Source: Axinella damicornis
Taxonomy: Eukaryota > Porifera > Demospongiae > Axinellida > Axinellidae
NCBI GenBank assembly: GCA_963931865.1
Contig: OZ007512.1
Location: 5,106,883 to 5,170,882 of the forward strand
Direction: 5' to 3'
DNA length: 64,000 nt
A program made the translations under genes and the position numbers. Below the pieces are notes generated by a model. The model worked only from the letters and a program-made list of their open reading frames with translations, made no database searches and was not told the origin of the DNA. Within the stretch, counting starts at the first letter, position 1, and each line of letters opens with the position of its first letter. Shown here piece after piece: positions 43,856 through 55,300 of the stretch.

Positions 43856-43959
43856 GTAAGTTAGGATCAAAATTTGAACTCACTTACAGTTTCAGTGTGT
43901 TCTCACCACACAAAGGCACTGTGCTTCCAAATGTTTCCTCACCTCCATCATGCACACAG

Positions 43960-43981
43960 CACCATCCGATATGCTGGATGA
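43960..43981 (+). CDS. Mini-exon 2, 5' half, split by LINE insertion
   Basis: After CATGCACACAG the exon reads CACCATCCGATATGCTGGAT(GA) and is interrupted by the LINE. Its 3' half resumes at 47580. The halves are collinear with an in-frame 54-nt exon of the same family. A LINE in the exon should disrupt the protein on this allele unless the exon is skipped, which would keep frame because it is phase 1-1. Confidence 0.65.
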
Positions 43982-44535
43982 AGGCCAAGCGGAGAGGTCA
44001 GAGGAATTCCAGAGCAGACAAGTCGGTCACGGGGAAGAAACCTCAATGGCATAGCGTTCAAACTCTGCCAGCTAGACCTGCCAGCCACAATAAAGCAAGT
44101 CAGGACTCAGGCTCTCCCTCTAGGCAGTCCTCAAGAAGCAGTGGTAAATCGCTAGACACTCATGCAAGAGAGACTGTTGAAGGGGTCAGGCGAGTGTGGG
44201 GCACACTGAGGAACTGCACCTACAGAACTGTACTTGCAACATTGCGAAAGTTGACTAGTGTTGCTGAGAATGTTGAAGTCCGAAGGAAGTTCAAGAAAAG
44301 GGATGGCTCTGAGATTCGTTGGTGGTTCCTCATGCGTGGCGATGAGTCAGTCTTGCAAACGCTTCAAATGGAATGGGAAAACGTTGAAAACTCTACGTCC
44401 TGGAAACTAGAACTTTGTCATCGACCCATCTCCCCAACCCCTGAGCAGCTCCCTCAGCCAAATGGTGCGATTAACAGCCAGGAAGCGGATGGAGAGAAAA
44501 CGCCTGATGTAAGTCCTTTTTTATCCCCAGAGTGA
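43982..44535 (+). CDS. LINE ORF1 protein, N-terminally truncated
   Basis: The frame ends at TGA 44533-44535. An S/R-rich basic stretch (SGSPSRQSSRSSGKS) is followed by a conserved domain: RVWGTLRNCTYRTVLATLRK, VRRKFKKRDGSEIRWWFLMR, LQTLQMEWENVENSTSWKLE. This Trp-rich module recurs in ORF1 or ORF2 leaders of CR1-like LINEs in aquatic invertebrates (recollection). It is presumed to bind RNA. No zinc knuckle was seen. The stop overlaps the beginning of the ORF2 frame. Confidence 0.65.
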
Positions 44536-47484
44536 CAGGTTCAACCCATTCCGTGCGGGGTGTATGCCCTGATACACATTGTAAACATAACGTGCAGGGT
44601 GCTCGCTCTGACCAAGGTTCTAGTAACTCGCCTGGTCCTAATTCCCCTACGGTATCTGATAGTATTAGGAGTCTTAGTGAGAACTCAAGTCGGAAGTCTG
44701 TTTGTGTAAAAATTCAACATTATAATGTGAGAAGCCTTCTTCCCAAAATGGATCTACTTCATGGAACATGTGAAGCCCAAAACCCTGATGTTATTTGCGT
44801 TACAGAAACTTGGCTAGGGGAAGAAATTGACAACTCAGAAATTAGTCTCCCGGGCTACAATATTATCAGACTTGACAGGCACCGTCATGGTGGAGGGGTT
44901 GCCATGTATGTCAAGAACACTATTGACTACAATGTCATATTGTGTGGACCGGACAACCTGGAATTTTTACTTCTTTCTGTAAATTATTGTAATTGTACGT
45001 TACCCATTGGCCTCTGGTACCGTCCTCCAAATACTCCCACAACTATTTTTTGATACTTTGCAAACGTGTTTAGAGAGTTTTGGTCCTTCTTTTTTTAGGT
45101 ATTTTATTTTTGTAGGAGATTTTAATGTTGACTTTTATAAAACAAACCATCCTTTGTATTTGAAGTTAAATAGTATTTTGTGCAGTTTTTCACTTTCCCA
45201 GGTTGTTACTGAACCAACTCACTTCAGCCCAAATGGAAACTCCTCACTAATTGATCTGGCCCTTATGTCTAACCCCTCCCAGTTGCAAGACTGTTCTACT
45301 ATACCCCCACTCGGAAACTCTGACCACTGTGGAGTCTCACTGTCAATTAGGTGGAAATGTAACACTGAACATGTAACCTTGAACCCTAGGAAGATTTGGA
45401 GGTATACCCACGCTAATTTTGAGAGAGCCTGTGAACTATTGGAAGCAGTGAACTGGGATGACCTTATCTCCAGTGACATTAACGAGGCCTGGACTAACTG
45501 GTACTCCAAGTTTATGGAAATCATTAACGAATGTGTTCCAAAAGCCTTTCTATCCAAAAGGAGGAATCTTCCCTGGTTGTCAAAAGACATTGTTTCAGCC
45601 ATGCGGAGGAGAAATACACTCTTCAGACTTGCCAAACGCTCCAACAGTTCTTCCCTGAGAAGGAAATACAGAGATATGCGAAATAGGATTACCGCACAAA
45701 TGAGGAGGGCCAAAAAGATCTACTTCAGGAACCTTAGGAATGGTGGGAATAAAGCCTTTTGGAAGGCTATGAAGTACCTGAATAAGAGCAATCGCACTAC
45801 AATTCCGAGTCTCGTTTACGAAGGCAAAAAACTGACAACGGACGAAGATAAGGCAACTGCTCTCAATCAGTTTTTCTCCACATGTTTTAATCCATCTCAT
45901 CCTCCCCTCTCCCCTCAAGATACCTTGCACACCAATATAGCTGACTGTCCACCTGAGCTATACTGCACTGAGGATGAACTTCTGGAGATGCTGTTAAAAC
46001 TTGATGTCACTAAAGCCTCGGGTCCCGATGGAATCTCCAATAGAATGCTGAAGCATACAGCTCATGCCATTGCACCAAGTTTGACTAAGCTTTTTAACCT
46101 TTCTATTCGAACTGGGCAGGTTCCATGTGACTGGAAGACATCTTCAGTTGTTCCTATTCCTAAATCCTCAGGGGCCAGCGACAGCATTGCCAACTATAGG
46201 CCTATCTCCCTGCTGTCAGTGGTCAGCAAGTTGTTAGAACGGCATATCTCTAACTCTGTGTCAAAACATCTTTCAGAACATTGTCCATTGTCACCCTGTG
46301 AGTGGGGGTTCACCCCAGGCAAATCAACAGTCTCAGCTCTACTATCTGCCACTGATCATTGGTACCGCTTGTTGGAAGGTGGTGCAGAAGTCTGTGCAAT
46401 ATTTTTTGACCTCAAAAAGGCATTTGATTCGGTCCCCCATCGCCCACTGCTAAACAAGTTACAAGATATGGGTCTCAATGATCATCTCGTGAGGTGGATT
46501 AGTGACTACCTAACTGACAGAAAACAATTTGTGGTCACTAATGGAGCATCATCCGTCTCTTCAGTTCCCATAATCTCTGGTGTACCGCAGGGATCTGTTT
46601 TAGGCCCACTTCTATTCAACATCTATATCAATGGTGTGGCTAATTCAACCTCTGATGGTAGCATGGTCCTCTATGCTGACGACATGCTTCTGTATCGACC
46701 TATTGCAAAGAGTGAAGACTATCAAGTTCTGCAAAATGACATTGACTCTCTATCCCAATGGATTACAGATAACAACCTTCAGTTTAATGGTGACAAGTGT
46801 AAATATATGCTCATTTCCCGGAAGCGCAGTCATATTCATCCGTCGTCACCTATCTTATTGAATGGTACTCCACTGGATAGAGTTGAGGTGTTCAAGTACC
46901 TTGGGATCCACATATCTTCTGATCTCTCGTGGTCCCATCACATACAAACGCTCTGTTCTAAAACTAGGAGGATGCTTGGCCTTCTATACAGAAGATTTTA
47001 TGCTGATGCTGACCCCTTCACACTGAGACAGTACTACCTCTCATTTATCCGGCCGCACTTGGAATATGGTTGTGAGGTCTGGGACCCACACCTAGTGAAG
47101 GATATCAATGCATTAGAGGGAGTTCAGAGATTTGCTAGTAGAATTTGCTCAAAGCAGTGGTGCCCCCAAGTTGAGTATCCAGCAATGTTGGAGTCACTCC
47201 ATATCCCCCCCCTGGGCTCAAGAAGACTCAAAATGAAAGTATGTCTGCTTCACAGAATGATTCATGGGCAGTCCATTTATCATGATCCTCCATTCGACTA
47301 CAGAACCGCCACTTTTGCTTCTCGCTCTGTAAATCCATTATCACTTACCAGGCCATTTGCTAAACATAATTATTACCTGTACTCTTATTTCCCTAGCACT
47401 ATTTCCTTTTGGAATTCACTCCCATATCATATTGCTGCACTTCCTTTGAATTCTTTTAAGTCTGCACTAGATAACTATGTCTAA
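44508..47484 (+). pseudogene. LINE ORF2: APE endonuclease plus reverse transcriptase, one frameshift
   Basis: Endonuclease motifs in order: QHYNVRSLLPKM, VTETWLGEE, GGGVAMYVK, YRPPNTP, GDFNVDF, LIDLALMS, GNSDHCGVSL. Reverse transcriptase: KASGPDGISN, YRPISLLSVVSKLLER, FFDLKKAFDSVPH, ISGVPQGSVLGPLLFNIYIN, VLYADDMLLY, FKYLGIHIS. It ends FWNSLP...SFKSALDNYV. The frame changes near 45047 in a run of six T; five T would keep it open, so this is a single-base slip. No ATG occurs in the ORF2 frame before the endonuclease; the first is at 44747, inside the first motif. All catalytic motifs are intact. Confidence 0.9.
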
Positions 47485-47579
47485 GGATATGTATCATGTA
47501 TTAGCATAAATTGCTATTGTATGTATCCATGCATTTGCAGAATATATTATATAAAAAAATAAAAATAAAAAAAAAATGA

Positions 47580-47611
47580 GGTGAAGGAGGAATTTGATGC
47601 TCTCCAGGAAG
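47580..47611 (+). CDS. Mini-exon 2, 3' half
   Basis: GGTGAAGGAGGAATTTGATG + CTCCAGGAAG followed by GTAAGT. Joined to 43960-43981 it is a 54-nt phase 1-1 exon. It encodes the VKEEFDALQE part, parallel to VKEELNALQE in mini-exon 1. Confidence 0.65.
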
Positions 47612-47692
47612 GTAAGTTAGCACACATGGATCAAACATTTAACTTAGTAGCTATATGCTTTCAACTGTTTTCACACCTCAATACACACACAG

Positions 47693-47752
47693 CACCGTCC
47701 ACCCAGAATGAGGTGAAAGAGGAATTGTATCACGCGGGAAATCATCCTCGAG
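47693..47752 (+). CDS. Mini-exon 3 (60 nt, phase 1-1)
   Basis: Bounded by ATACACACACAG and TCGAG|GTAAGT. It encodes PSTQNEVKEELYHAGNHPR. The first half matches the family; the C-terminal part differs. The intron before it resembles that before mini-exon 2, consistent with tandem exon-intron duplication. Confidence 0.6.
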
Positions 47753-47879
47753 GTAAGTTAGCACACATGGAACAAAGATTAAGCTTGCTCACTTCATAGG
47801 TGTTGCGTTATTAGCTAGCTAGCTATATCACCATGCACATTATTATAAAGGCACTACGGTAGGCGCTTTAGCTAATTAT

Positions 47880-48210
47880 CAGCAATTGCATCTTCCAAAC
47901 CTTGAACTCCGCAAAGAACGTTCGAGAACGTTGGGCGTCTTTCAGATCTATATCTGCAGAACGGCTAGGCGCTAGGCTGGGGCTGCAAGCGGGGAGCAGC
48001 AGTTGAAGCGGACGTAGGCTTGTTCTCAGGTGACCGAGCACTTAGAGCTGGGAACGAGGCTAAAGCAGGCACAATGTGGGAGCAGCAGCTGAAGCGAATG
48101 CAATCGGAGAGCAGCAGCTGAAGCGGATGCCATCGGGGAGCAGCTGCCCATCGCCGGACTGCTAACGTAAAACGTTTAGGAGGGCTAGGTAGACTGAGCG
48201 AGCAAAGCCT
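47880..48210. repeat. Third copy of the CAGCAG-AAGCGGA composite element
   Basis: CCTTGAACTCCGCAAAGAAC, GAGCAGCAG-TGAAGCGGA units and a diverged GACTGAGCGAGCAAAGCCT tail. It contains a small TAGCCTCG-family insertion (about 48016-48061, ending GGGAACGAGGCTA). Confidence 0.75.
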
Positions 48211-48877
48211 GCATATACTTTTTCAAGCTTTGAAAAACACAGCCAGCCACACTGAACACTTTTTGGGGTGCAGTTATGCGGGTATAAAGAGTGCAAGCAG
48301 AAGCTGCAGAAAGGTGGCGCTGGAGATGGTGGACTCCTTCTAGTGCTCGCTGCCATTACTTTAGGCCAGGCAAATTTGATTCACAGTTTATCATCCCCGG
48401 CCGCACGATGCTCGTGGGGATTCCAAAAGATTATGCTCAGACAGGGAGAGCTGGCTTTGTCATCCATCCAGAGAGGGATCTGACTCTCTAGTCTGTGCAG
48501 ATGCCATGGTCTGATTCGGCTTCAGACAGTGCTGCAAGGCAAGGGCACTTATTGCCTGCTGACTTCTTCTCTGTGATGGAAACTTCAGTTCAAACATGTG
48601 CCAGCAGCTGCTAAAAAAATGACATAAACTCATGTCTGGTAGCTGATTGCAATTGCATTTCTGCTGTGGTGGTTTTGCAAATCCTTGCCATTGGGAACAG
48701 CAAATTGACAATGTGTTTGCAATTCACTCAGGTACTAATATTGCTTGTGAGAATGTACACATGCTCTGTGCATTTTGCATCCATTAATTCTTAATACAGT
48801 ACATTTGCAGTACATGCTCTTTGACAGCACGTAGAATACCGAAGCCTTCCATCTCAATTCTGCTTGGTGTATCAAGT
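48211..48877. other. Spacer; one possible terminal exon
   Basis: After CCATTACTTTAG (48353-48364) a plus frame reads FDSQFIIPGRTMLVGIPKDY and AQTGRAGFVIHPERDLTL to a TAG at 48489. It is protein-like but of no recognised family, and it has no identified upstream exon. The rest shows nothing. Confidence 0.3.
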
Positions 48878-51290
48878 TCAGTGGCAGGTTGCATGGTACA
48901 ATAACAATACTGCAATGTGATTGGACACTTTGTTCAGTGGCAGGTTGCATGGTACAATAACAATACTGCAATGTGATTGGACACTTTGTTCAGTGGCAGG
49001 TTGCATGGTACAATAACAATACTGCAATGTGATTGGACACTTTGTTCAGTGGCAGGTTGCATGGTGCGATAACAATACTGCAATGTGATTGGACACTTTG
49101 TTCAGTGGCAGGTTGCAAGGTACAATAACAATACTGCAATGTGATTGGACACTTTGTTCAGTGGCAGGTTGCATGGTGCAATAACAATACTGCAATGTGA
49201 TTGGACACTTTGTTCAGTGGCAGGCTGCATGGTACAATAACAATACTGCAATGTGATTGGACACTTTGTTCAGTGGCAGGTTGCATGGTACAATAACAAT
49301 ACTGCAATGTGATTGGACACTTTGTTCAGTGGCAGGTTGCATGGTACAATAACAATACTGCAATGTGATTGGACACTTTGTTCAGTGGCAGGTTGCATGG
49401 TGCAATAACAATACTACAATGTGATTGGACACGTTGTTCAGTGGCAGGTTGCATGGTGCAATAACAATACTACAATGTAATTGGACACTTTGTTCAGTGG
49501 CAGGTTGCATGGTACAATAACAATACTGCAATGTGATTGGACACTTTGTTCAGTGGCAGGTTGCATGGTACAATAACAATACTGCAATGTGATTGGACAC
49601 TTTGTTCAGTGGCAGGTTGCATGGTACAATAACAATACTGCAATGTGATTGGACACTTTGTTCAGTGGCAGGTTGCATGGTGCGATAACAATACTGCAAT
49701 GTGATTGGACACTTTGTTCAGTGGCAGGTTGCAAGGTACAATAACAATACTGCAATGTGATTGGACACTTTGTTCAGTGGCAGGTTGCATGGTGCAATAA
49801 CAATACTGCAATGTGATTGGACACTTTGTTCAGTGGCAGGCTGCATGGTACAATAACAATACTGCAATGTGATTGGACACTTTGTTCAGTGGCAGGTTGC
49901 ATGGTACAATAACAATACTGCAATGTGATTGGACACTTTGTTCAGTGGCAGGTTGCATGGTACAATAACAATACTGCAATGTGATTGGACACTTTGTTCA
50001 GTGGCAGGTTGCATGGTGCAATAACAATACTACAATGTGATTGGACACGTTGTTCAGTGGCAGGTTGCATGGTGCAATAACAATACTACAATGTAATTGG
50101 ACACTTTGTTCAGTGGCAGGTTGCATGGTACAATAACAATACTGCAATGTGATTGGACACTTTGTTCAGTGGCAGGTTGCATGGTGCAATAACAATACTG
50201 CAATGTGATTGGACACTTTGTTCAGTGGCAGGTTGCATGGTACAATAACAATACTGCAATGTGATTGGACACTTTGTTCAGTGGCAGGTTGCATGGTGCG
50301 ATAACAATACTGCAATGTGATTGGACACTTTGTTCAGTGGCAGGTTGCAAGGTACAATAACAATACTGCAATGTGATTGGACACTTTGTTCAGTGGCAGG
50401 TTGCATGGTGCAATAACAATACTGCAATGTGATTGGACACTTTGTTCAGTGGCAGGCTGCATGGTACAATAACAATACTGCAATGTGATTGGACACTTTG
50501 TTCAGTGGCAGGTTGCATGGTACAATAACAATACTGCAATGTGATTGGACACTTTGTTCAGTGGCAGGTTGCATGGTACAATAACAATACTGCAATGTGA
50601 TTGGACACTTTGTTCAGTGGCAGGTTGCATGGTGCAATAACAATACTACAATGTGATTGGACACGTTGTTCAGTGGCAGGTTGCATGGTGCAATAACAAT
50701 ACTACAATGTAATTGGACACTTTGTTCAGTGGCAGGTTGCATGGTACAATAACAATACTGCAATGTGATTGGACACTTTGTTCAGTGGCAGGTTGCATGG
50801 TGCAATAACAATACTGCAATGTGATTGGACACTTTGTTCAGTGGCAGGTTGCATGGTACAATAACAATACTGCAATGTGATTGGACACTTTGTTCAGTGG
50901 CAGGTTGCATGGTACAATAACAATACTGCAATGTGATTGGACACTTTGTTCAGTGGCAGGTTGCATGGTACAATAACAATACTGCAATGTGATTGGACAC
51001 TTTGTTCAGTGGCAGGTTGCATGGTGCAATAACAATACTACAATGTGATTGGACACGTTGTTCAGTGGCAGGTTGCATGGTGCAATAACAATACTACAAT
51101 GTGATTGGACACTTTGTTCAGTGGCAGGTTGCATGGTACAATAACAATACTGCATGTGATTGGACACTTTGTTCAGTGGCAGGTTGCATGGTACAATAAC
51201 AATACTGCAATGTGATTGGACACTTTGTTCAGTGGCAGGTTGCATGGTACAGTAACAATACTGCAATGTGATTCCATCAATTGGACACTT
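48878..51290. repeat. 56-bp satellite, about 43 monomers, 11-mer higher-order repeat
   Basis: Monomer: GCAATGTGATTGGACACTTT + GTTCAGTGGCAGGTTGCATG + GTACAATAACAATACT. A GCGATAAC variant recurs at 49066, 49682 and 50298, exactly 616 bp (11 monomers) apart, and GCAAGGTAC and CACGTTGTTC variants follow the same spacing. Confidence 0.97.
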
Positions 51291-51365
51291 TGTTACTTAG
51301 CTGGCAAGGCTTTGTTAAGACTTGTTCACTTAGAAAAGTCACTTACAAAGATTGCATGTTCATTC

Positions 51366-52079
51366 TCACTGCCTGCATGCGTGTATACAGTTGAGCTGCA
51401 GTCCTACAACTATCCTTGAAGTTCCTACTATGTTGGAGACCGGAGGGAATTCGGCTTCACTGTCAGTCTCCAGGGCTAGGGTCTCTGAGGGCAGATGCCT
51501 CTCTTTGTGCAGCCGCTTTTGAGCTCTCTCCACCGTCTCTTGTTGATTTGCAATGCGCAGGGCTGCGTCCATGGTTCCAGGCATTTCTCGCATCAACCAA
51601 AGCTGAACGGACGAGGAACGAATCCCTTGGACAAAATGACCTCTTAGAATTTCTTGGCGCTGTTCAACTGACCACGTAGGATAGGCCTTGTCGGCAAGCA
51701 CACGCAGGGCTCCAGCAAAGTCAGCCAACTGTTCTCCTGGCTTCTGAACTCTGGTCTGTAACTTGTACTGCCATTCCAGTTCATTTCCGTCTGGTGCGCA
51801 GTGTTGCCGCAGGCAGTCCGCCACTGTACGATATTCAACTGTCTCCAGTAGCCCACGTTGTGAAACAACTTGGAAAGGCTCGTCCTCGAGGAGGGAAAGA
51901 AGTTCTTTCACCCGCTGGTTTTCAGCAATGTCCGCCTGCCGTATGTACATCTCAAATCTTGTCAGCCACAACGTAAAATCAGCACCCGCCGCAAATCTTG
52001 CCGGTGGACGCAAACTCATCCTGACAAACCGAGTCATATCTGGACGCTCAGGGCGGGCTGGTGTATCTTCGTCGGCCAT
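51366..52079 (-). CDS. Ty3/gypsy-type Gag, 3'-truncated
   Basis: The ATG at 52079 abuts the primer binding site. The protein reads MADEDTPARPERPDMTRFVR, then RFAAGADFTLWLTRFEMYIR, LLSLLEDEPFQVV, EWQYKLQTRVQKPGEQLADF and ILRGHFVQGIRSSSVQLWLM, the retrotransposon Gag fold pattern (capsid assembly in the cytoplasm). It ends about residue 215; the last residues to the stop at 51366 are unrelated sequence near the 56-bp satellite. The zinc knuckle expected downstream is instead found at 61629-61916, on the far side of the array. Confidence 0.85.
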   Translation of the reverse strand: MADEDTPARPERPDMTRFVRMSLRPPARFAAGADFTLWLTRFEMYIRQADIAENQRVKELLSLLEDEPFQVVSQRGLLETVEYRTVADCLRQHCAPDGNELEWQYKLQTRVQKPGEQLADFAGALRVLADKAYPTWSVEQRQEILRGHFVQGIRSSSVQLWLMREMPGTMDAALRIANQQETVERAQKRLHKERHLPSETLALETDSEAEFPPVSNIVGTSRIVVGLQLNCIHACRQ

Positions 52080-52098
52080 AATCCCACTCCTGACACCA
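52080..52098 (-). promoter_or_regulatory. Primer binding site matching the 3' end of tRNA-Leu
   Basis: The plus strand reads AATCCCACTCCTGACACCA, which as I recall equals the 3' end of animal tRNA-Leu(CAG) including CCA. It lies one base from the LTR and directly before the gag ATG, so there is essentially no leader. Confidence 0.75.
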
Positions 52099-52099
52099 A

Positions 52100-52324
52100 T
52101 GTAATATTCCGCTCGGCTACTGCGCAGCTCAGGACAAGTGACTCAATGGCGGATGGCAGAATAATTGCCTGACAATCTTGTGTACAAAGATCAAGCCTTT
52201 TATAGCTGAGTATATAGAATCAGGGCGCCAGATAAAGATAACTCAGGTGCATGTTACAAGACAATAGCTATAAATTATCATTGTTCAGTTTGCACAATGT
52301 CATGTTCAGCGTCAAGTCGCTACA
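52100..52324 (-). repeat. Long terminal repeat, left copy (225 bp)
   Basis: On the minus strand it starts TGTAGCGAC and ends GAATATTACA (TG...CA). It contains GCTATAAAAGGC, a TATA box. It is 225 bp and differs from the right copy at about two positions. PBS and gag follow it on the minus strand, so by position it is a 5' LTR. Confidence 0.92.
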
Positions 52325-55300
52325 TCCTATGCCACGATCAAGCCCTCAAACTCACGGCGAATCAGTCAATCTATTGGTGGAAGTCTCAACTGAAGTGTAG
52401 GAAGTTGTACAAACAGATGCTTATACCACTCAAATCAGTTGAATGAGGCAAAATTACTGACCTTATGCCATGTTTATGAGCTTTGTCCCAGGAGTCGAAG
52501 ACCTCCACCAGCGATAGACTTGCATCTATGCAATGATTAGGCCCTCAAGCACTGGAAGAAACATTCAATCAATCAGTGGAAGTCTCAGTCTAAAGTGTAG
52601 GAAGTTGTACAAACAGATGTTTGTACCGCTCAACTCAGCTGAATGAGTCAGAGTTACTGACCTAATGCCATGTTTATGAGCTTTGTCCCAGTAGCAGAAG
52701 AACTCCACCAGCGATAGACTTGCATCTACGCAATGATTAGACCCCCAAGCACTGGAAGAAACATTCAATCAATCAGTGGAAGTCTCAACTAAAGTGTAGG
52801 AAGTTGTACAAACAGATGTTTGTACCGCTCAACTCAGCTGAATGTAGCAGAACTACTGACATTTATACCGGGCTAGTGAGCTTTGTCACAGAAGTAGAAG
52901 ACCTCCACTGGCAAAAGGCTTGCACCTATGCAATAACAAGGCCCTCAAGCAGTCTGGAAGAAACAGTCAATCAATTGGTGGAAGTACCTACAAATTGTAG
53001 GAAGTTGTACAATTAGATGTTTATACAAATCAACTCATATGAATAAAGAAGAACAAATGACCTATATATGCCGGGTTTGTCAGCTTTGTCACAGTAGTAG
53101 AAGACATCCGCTGACGACAGGCTTGCATCCATGCAACGATTAGGCCCTCAAGCACTGGAAGAACAGTCAATCATTTGGTGGAAGTACCTACTAAACTGTA
53201 GGATGTTGTACAAACAGATGCGTATACCACTCAACTCAGATCAATGAATCAGAACTACTGACCTATGTGCCGGGATTGTGAGCTTTGTCACAGTAGTAGA
53301 AGACCACCAATGGCGATTGGCTTGCATCTATACCACGACTCGTCCCTCACACACTAGACGAAGCAGTCAATCTATTGGTGGAAGTCTCTACTAAAGTGTA
53401 GGAAGTTGTACAAAGAGATGCTTATATATAACCACTAAACTCAGTGGAATGAGGGAGAATTACTGACCTTATGCCATGTTTATGAGCTTTGTCACAGTAG
53501 TAGAAGACCTCCACAAGCGATAGACTTGCATCTATGCAATGATTAGGCCCTCAAGCACTGGAAGAAACAATCAATCAATCAGTGGAAGTCTCAACTAAAG
53601 TGTAGGAACTTGTACAAACTGATGTTTGTACCGCTCAACTCACATGAATGTAGCAGAACTACTGACATTTGTACCGGGCTCGTGAGCTTTGTCAAAGAAG
53701 AAGAAGACCTCCACTGGCGATAGGTTTGCACCTATGCAACAACAAGGCCCTCAAGCACTGGAAGAAACAGTCAATCAATTGGTGGCAGAACCTACAAAAT
53801 TGTAGGAAATTGTAAAATCAGATGCTTATACCAATCAACACAGATGAATGAATCAGAACTACTGATCTATGTGCCGGGTTTGTGAGTTTGTCACAGTAAT
53901 AGAAGACCTCCACCGGCGATAGGCATGCATCTATGCCACGATCAAGTCCTCAAACTCACGGCAAATCAGTCAATCTATTGGTGGAAGTCTCAACTAAAGT
54001 GTAGGAAGTTGTACAAACAGATGCTTATACACCCAAATCAGTTGAAAGATGTAAAATTACTGACCCTATACCATGTTTATGAGCTTTCTCCCAGTCGTCG
54101 AAGACCTCCACCAGCGATAGACTTGCATCTATGCAATGATTAGGCCCTCAAGCACTGGAAGAAACATTCAATCAATCAGTGGAAGTCTCAACTAAAGTGT
54201 AGGAACTTGTACAAACTGATGTTTGTACCGCTCAACTCAGCTAAATGCAGCAGAACTACTGATATTTATACCGGGTTCGTGAGCTTTGCCACAGAAGTAG
54301 AAGACCTTCACTGGCAATAGGCTTGCACCTATGCAATAACAAGGCCCTCAAGCCCTGGAAGAAACAGTCAATAAATTGGTGGAAGTACCTACAAAATTGT
54401 AGGCAGTTGTACAATTAGATGTTTATACGAATCAATTCTGATGAATGAAGAAGAACCACTGACCTATATATGCCGGGTTTGTGAGCTTTGTCACAGTAGT
54501 AGAAGACATCCGCTGATGACAGGCTTGCATCTATGCCACGATTAGGCCCTCAAGCACTGGAAGAACAGTCAATCATTTGGTGGAAGTCTCAACTAAAGTG
54601 TAGGAAGTGTACAAACAGATGCTTATACCACTCAAATCAGTTGAATGAGGCAAAATTACTGACCTTATGCCATGTTTATCAGCTTTGTCCCAGTAGTAGA
54701 AGACCTCCACCAGCGATAGACTTGCATCTATGCAATGATTAGGCCCTCAAGCACTGGAAGAAACATTCAATCAATCAGTGGAAGTCTCAACTAAAGTGTA
54801 GGAAGTTGTACAAACAGATGTTTGTACCGCTCAACTCAGCTAAATACAGCAGAACTACTGATATTCATACCGGGTTCGTGAGCTTTGTCACAGAAGTAGA
54901 AGACCTCCACTGGCAATAGGCTTGCACCTATGCAATAACAAGGCCCTCAAGCACTGGAAAAAACAGTCAATCAATTGGTGGAAGTACCTACAAAATTGTA
55001 GGAAGTTGTACAATTAGATGTTTATGCAAATCAACTCAGAAGAATGAAGAAGAACCACTGACCTATATATGCCGGGTTTGTGAGCTTTGTCCCAGTAGTA
55101 GAAGACCTCCACCAGCGATAGACTTGCATATATGCAAAGATTAGGCCCTCAAGCACTGGAAGAAACATTCAATCAATCAGTGGAAGTCTCAACTAAAGTG
55201 TAGGAAGTTGCACAAGCAGATGTTTGTACCACTCAACTCAGCTGAATGAGTCAGAATTGCTGACCTAGTGCCATGTTTATGAGCTTTGTCCCTGTAGCAG

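Larger units (their letters stand above)
43982..47575 (+). mobile_element. 5'-truncated non-LTR retrotransposon (APE-type LINE)
   Basis: The insertion sits inside mini-exon 2, with ATGA on both sides (43978-43981, 47576-47579) and an A-rich tail (AAAAAAATAAAAATAAAAAA) before the right copy. No initiator Met for ORF1 lies inside the element (the ATG at 43978 belongs to the target), so it is 5'-truncated. It has ORF1 and an ORF2 with endonuclease and reverse transcriptase, no RNase H, and a CR1/L2/Jockey-like C-terminus. Confidence 0.88.

Noticed and set aside
43801..43981. ATG at 43801 as the LINE ORF1 start
   Set aside because: It lies in the host mini-exon and intron upstream of the LINE; ATGA duplications place the LINE start at 43982.
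44509..44530. A 22-nt GTAAGT...CCCCAG mini-intron joining LINE ORF1 to ORF2
   Set aside because: Too short to splice, and removal leads into a frame with an early stop, not into ORF2.
48735..51266. Short open frames within the 56-bp satellite and its flank
   Set aside because: Repeat by-products; 56 is not a multiple of three.
54533..54742. Small proteins in the 200-bp array
   Set aside because: Chance frames in diverged monomers, not conserved among monomers.
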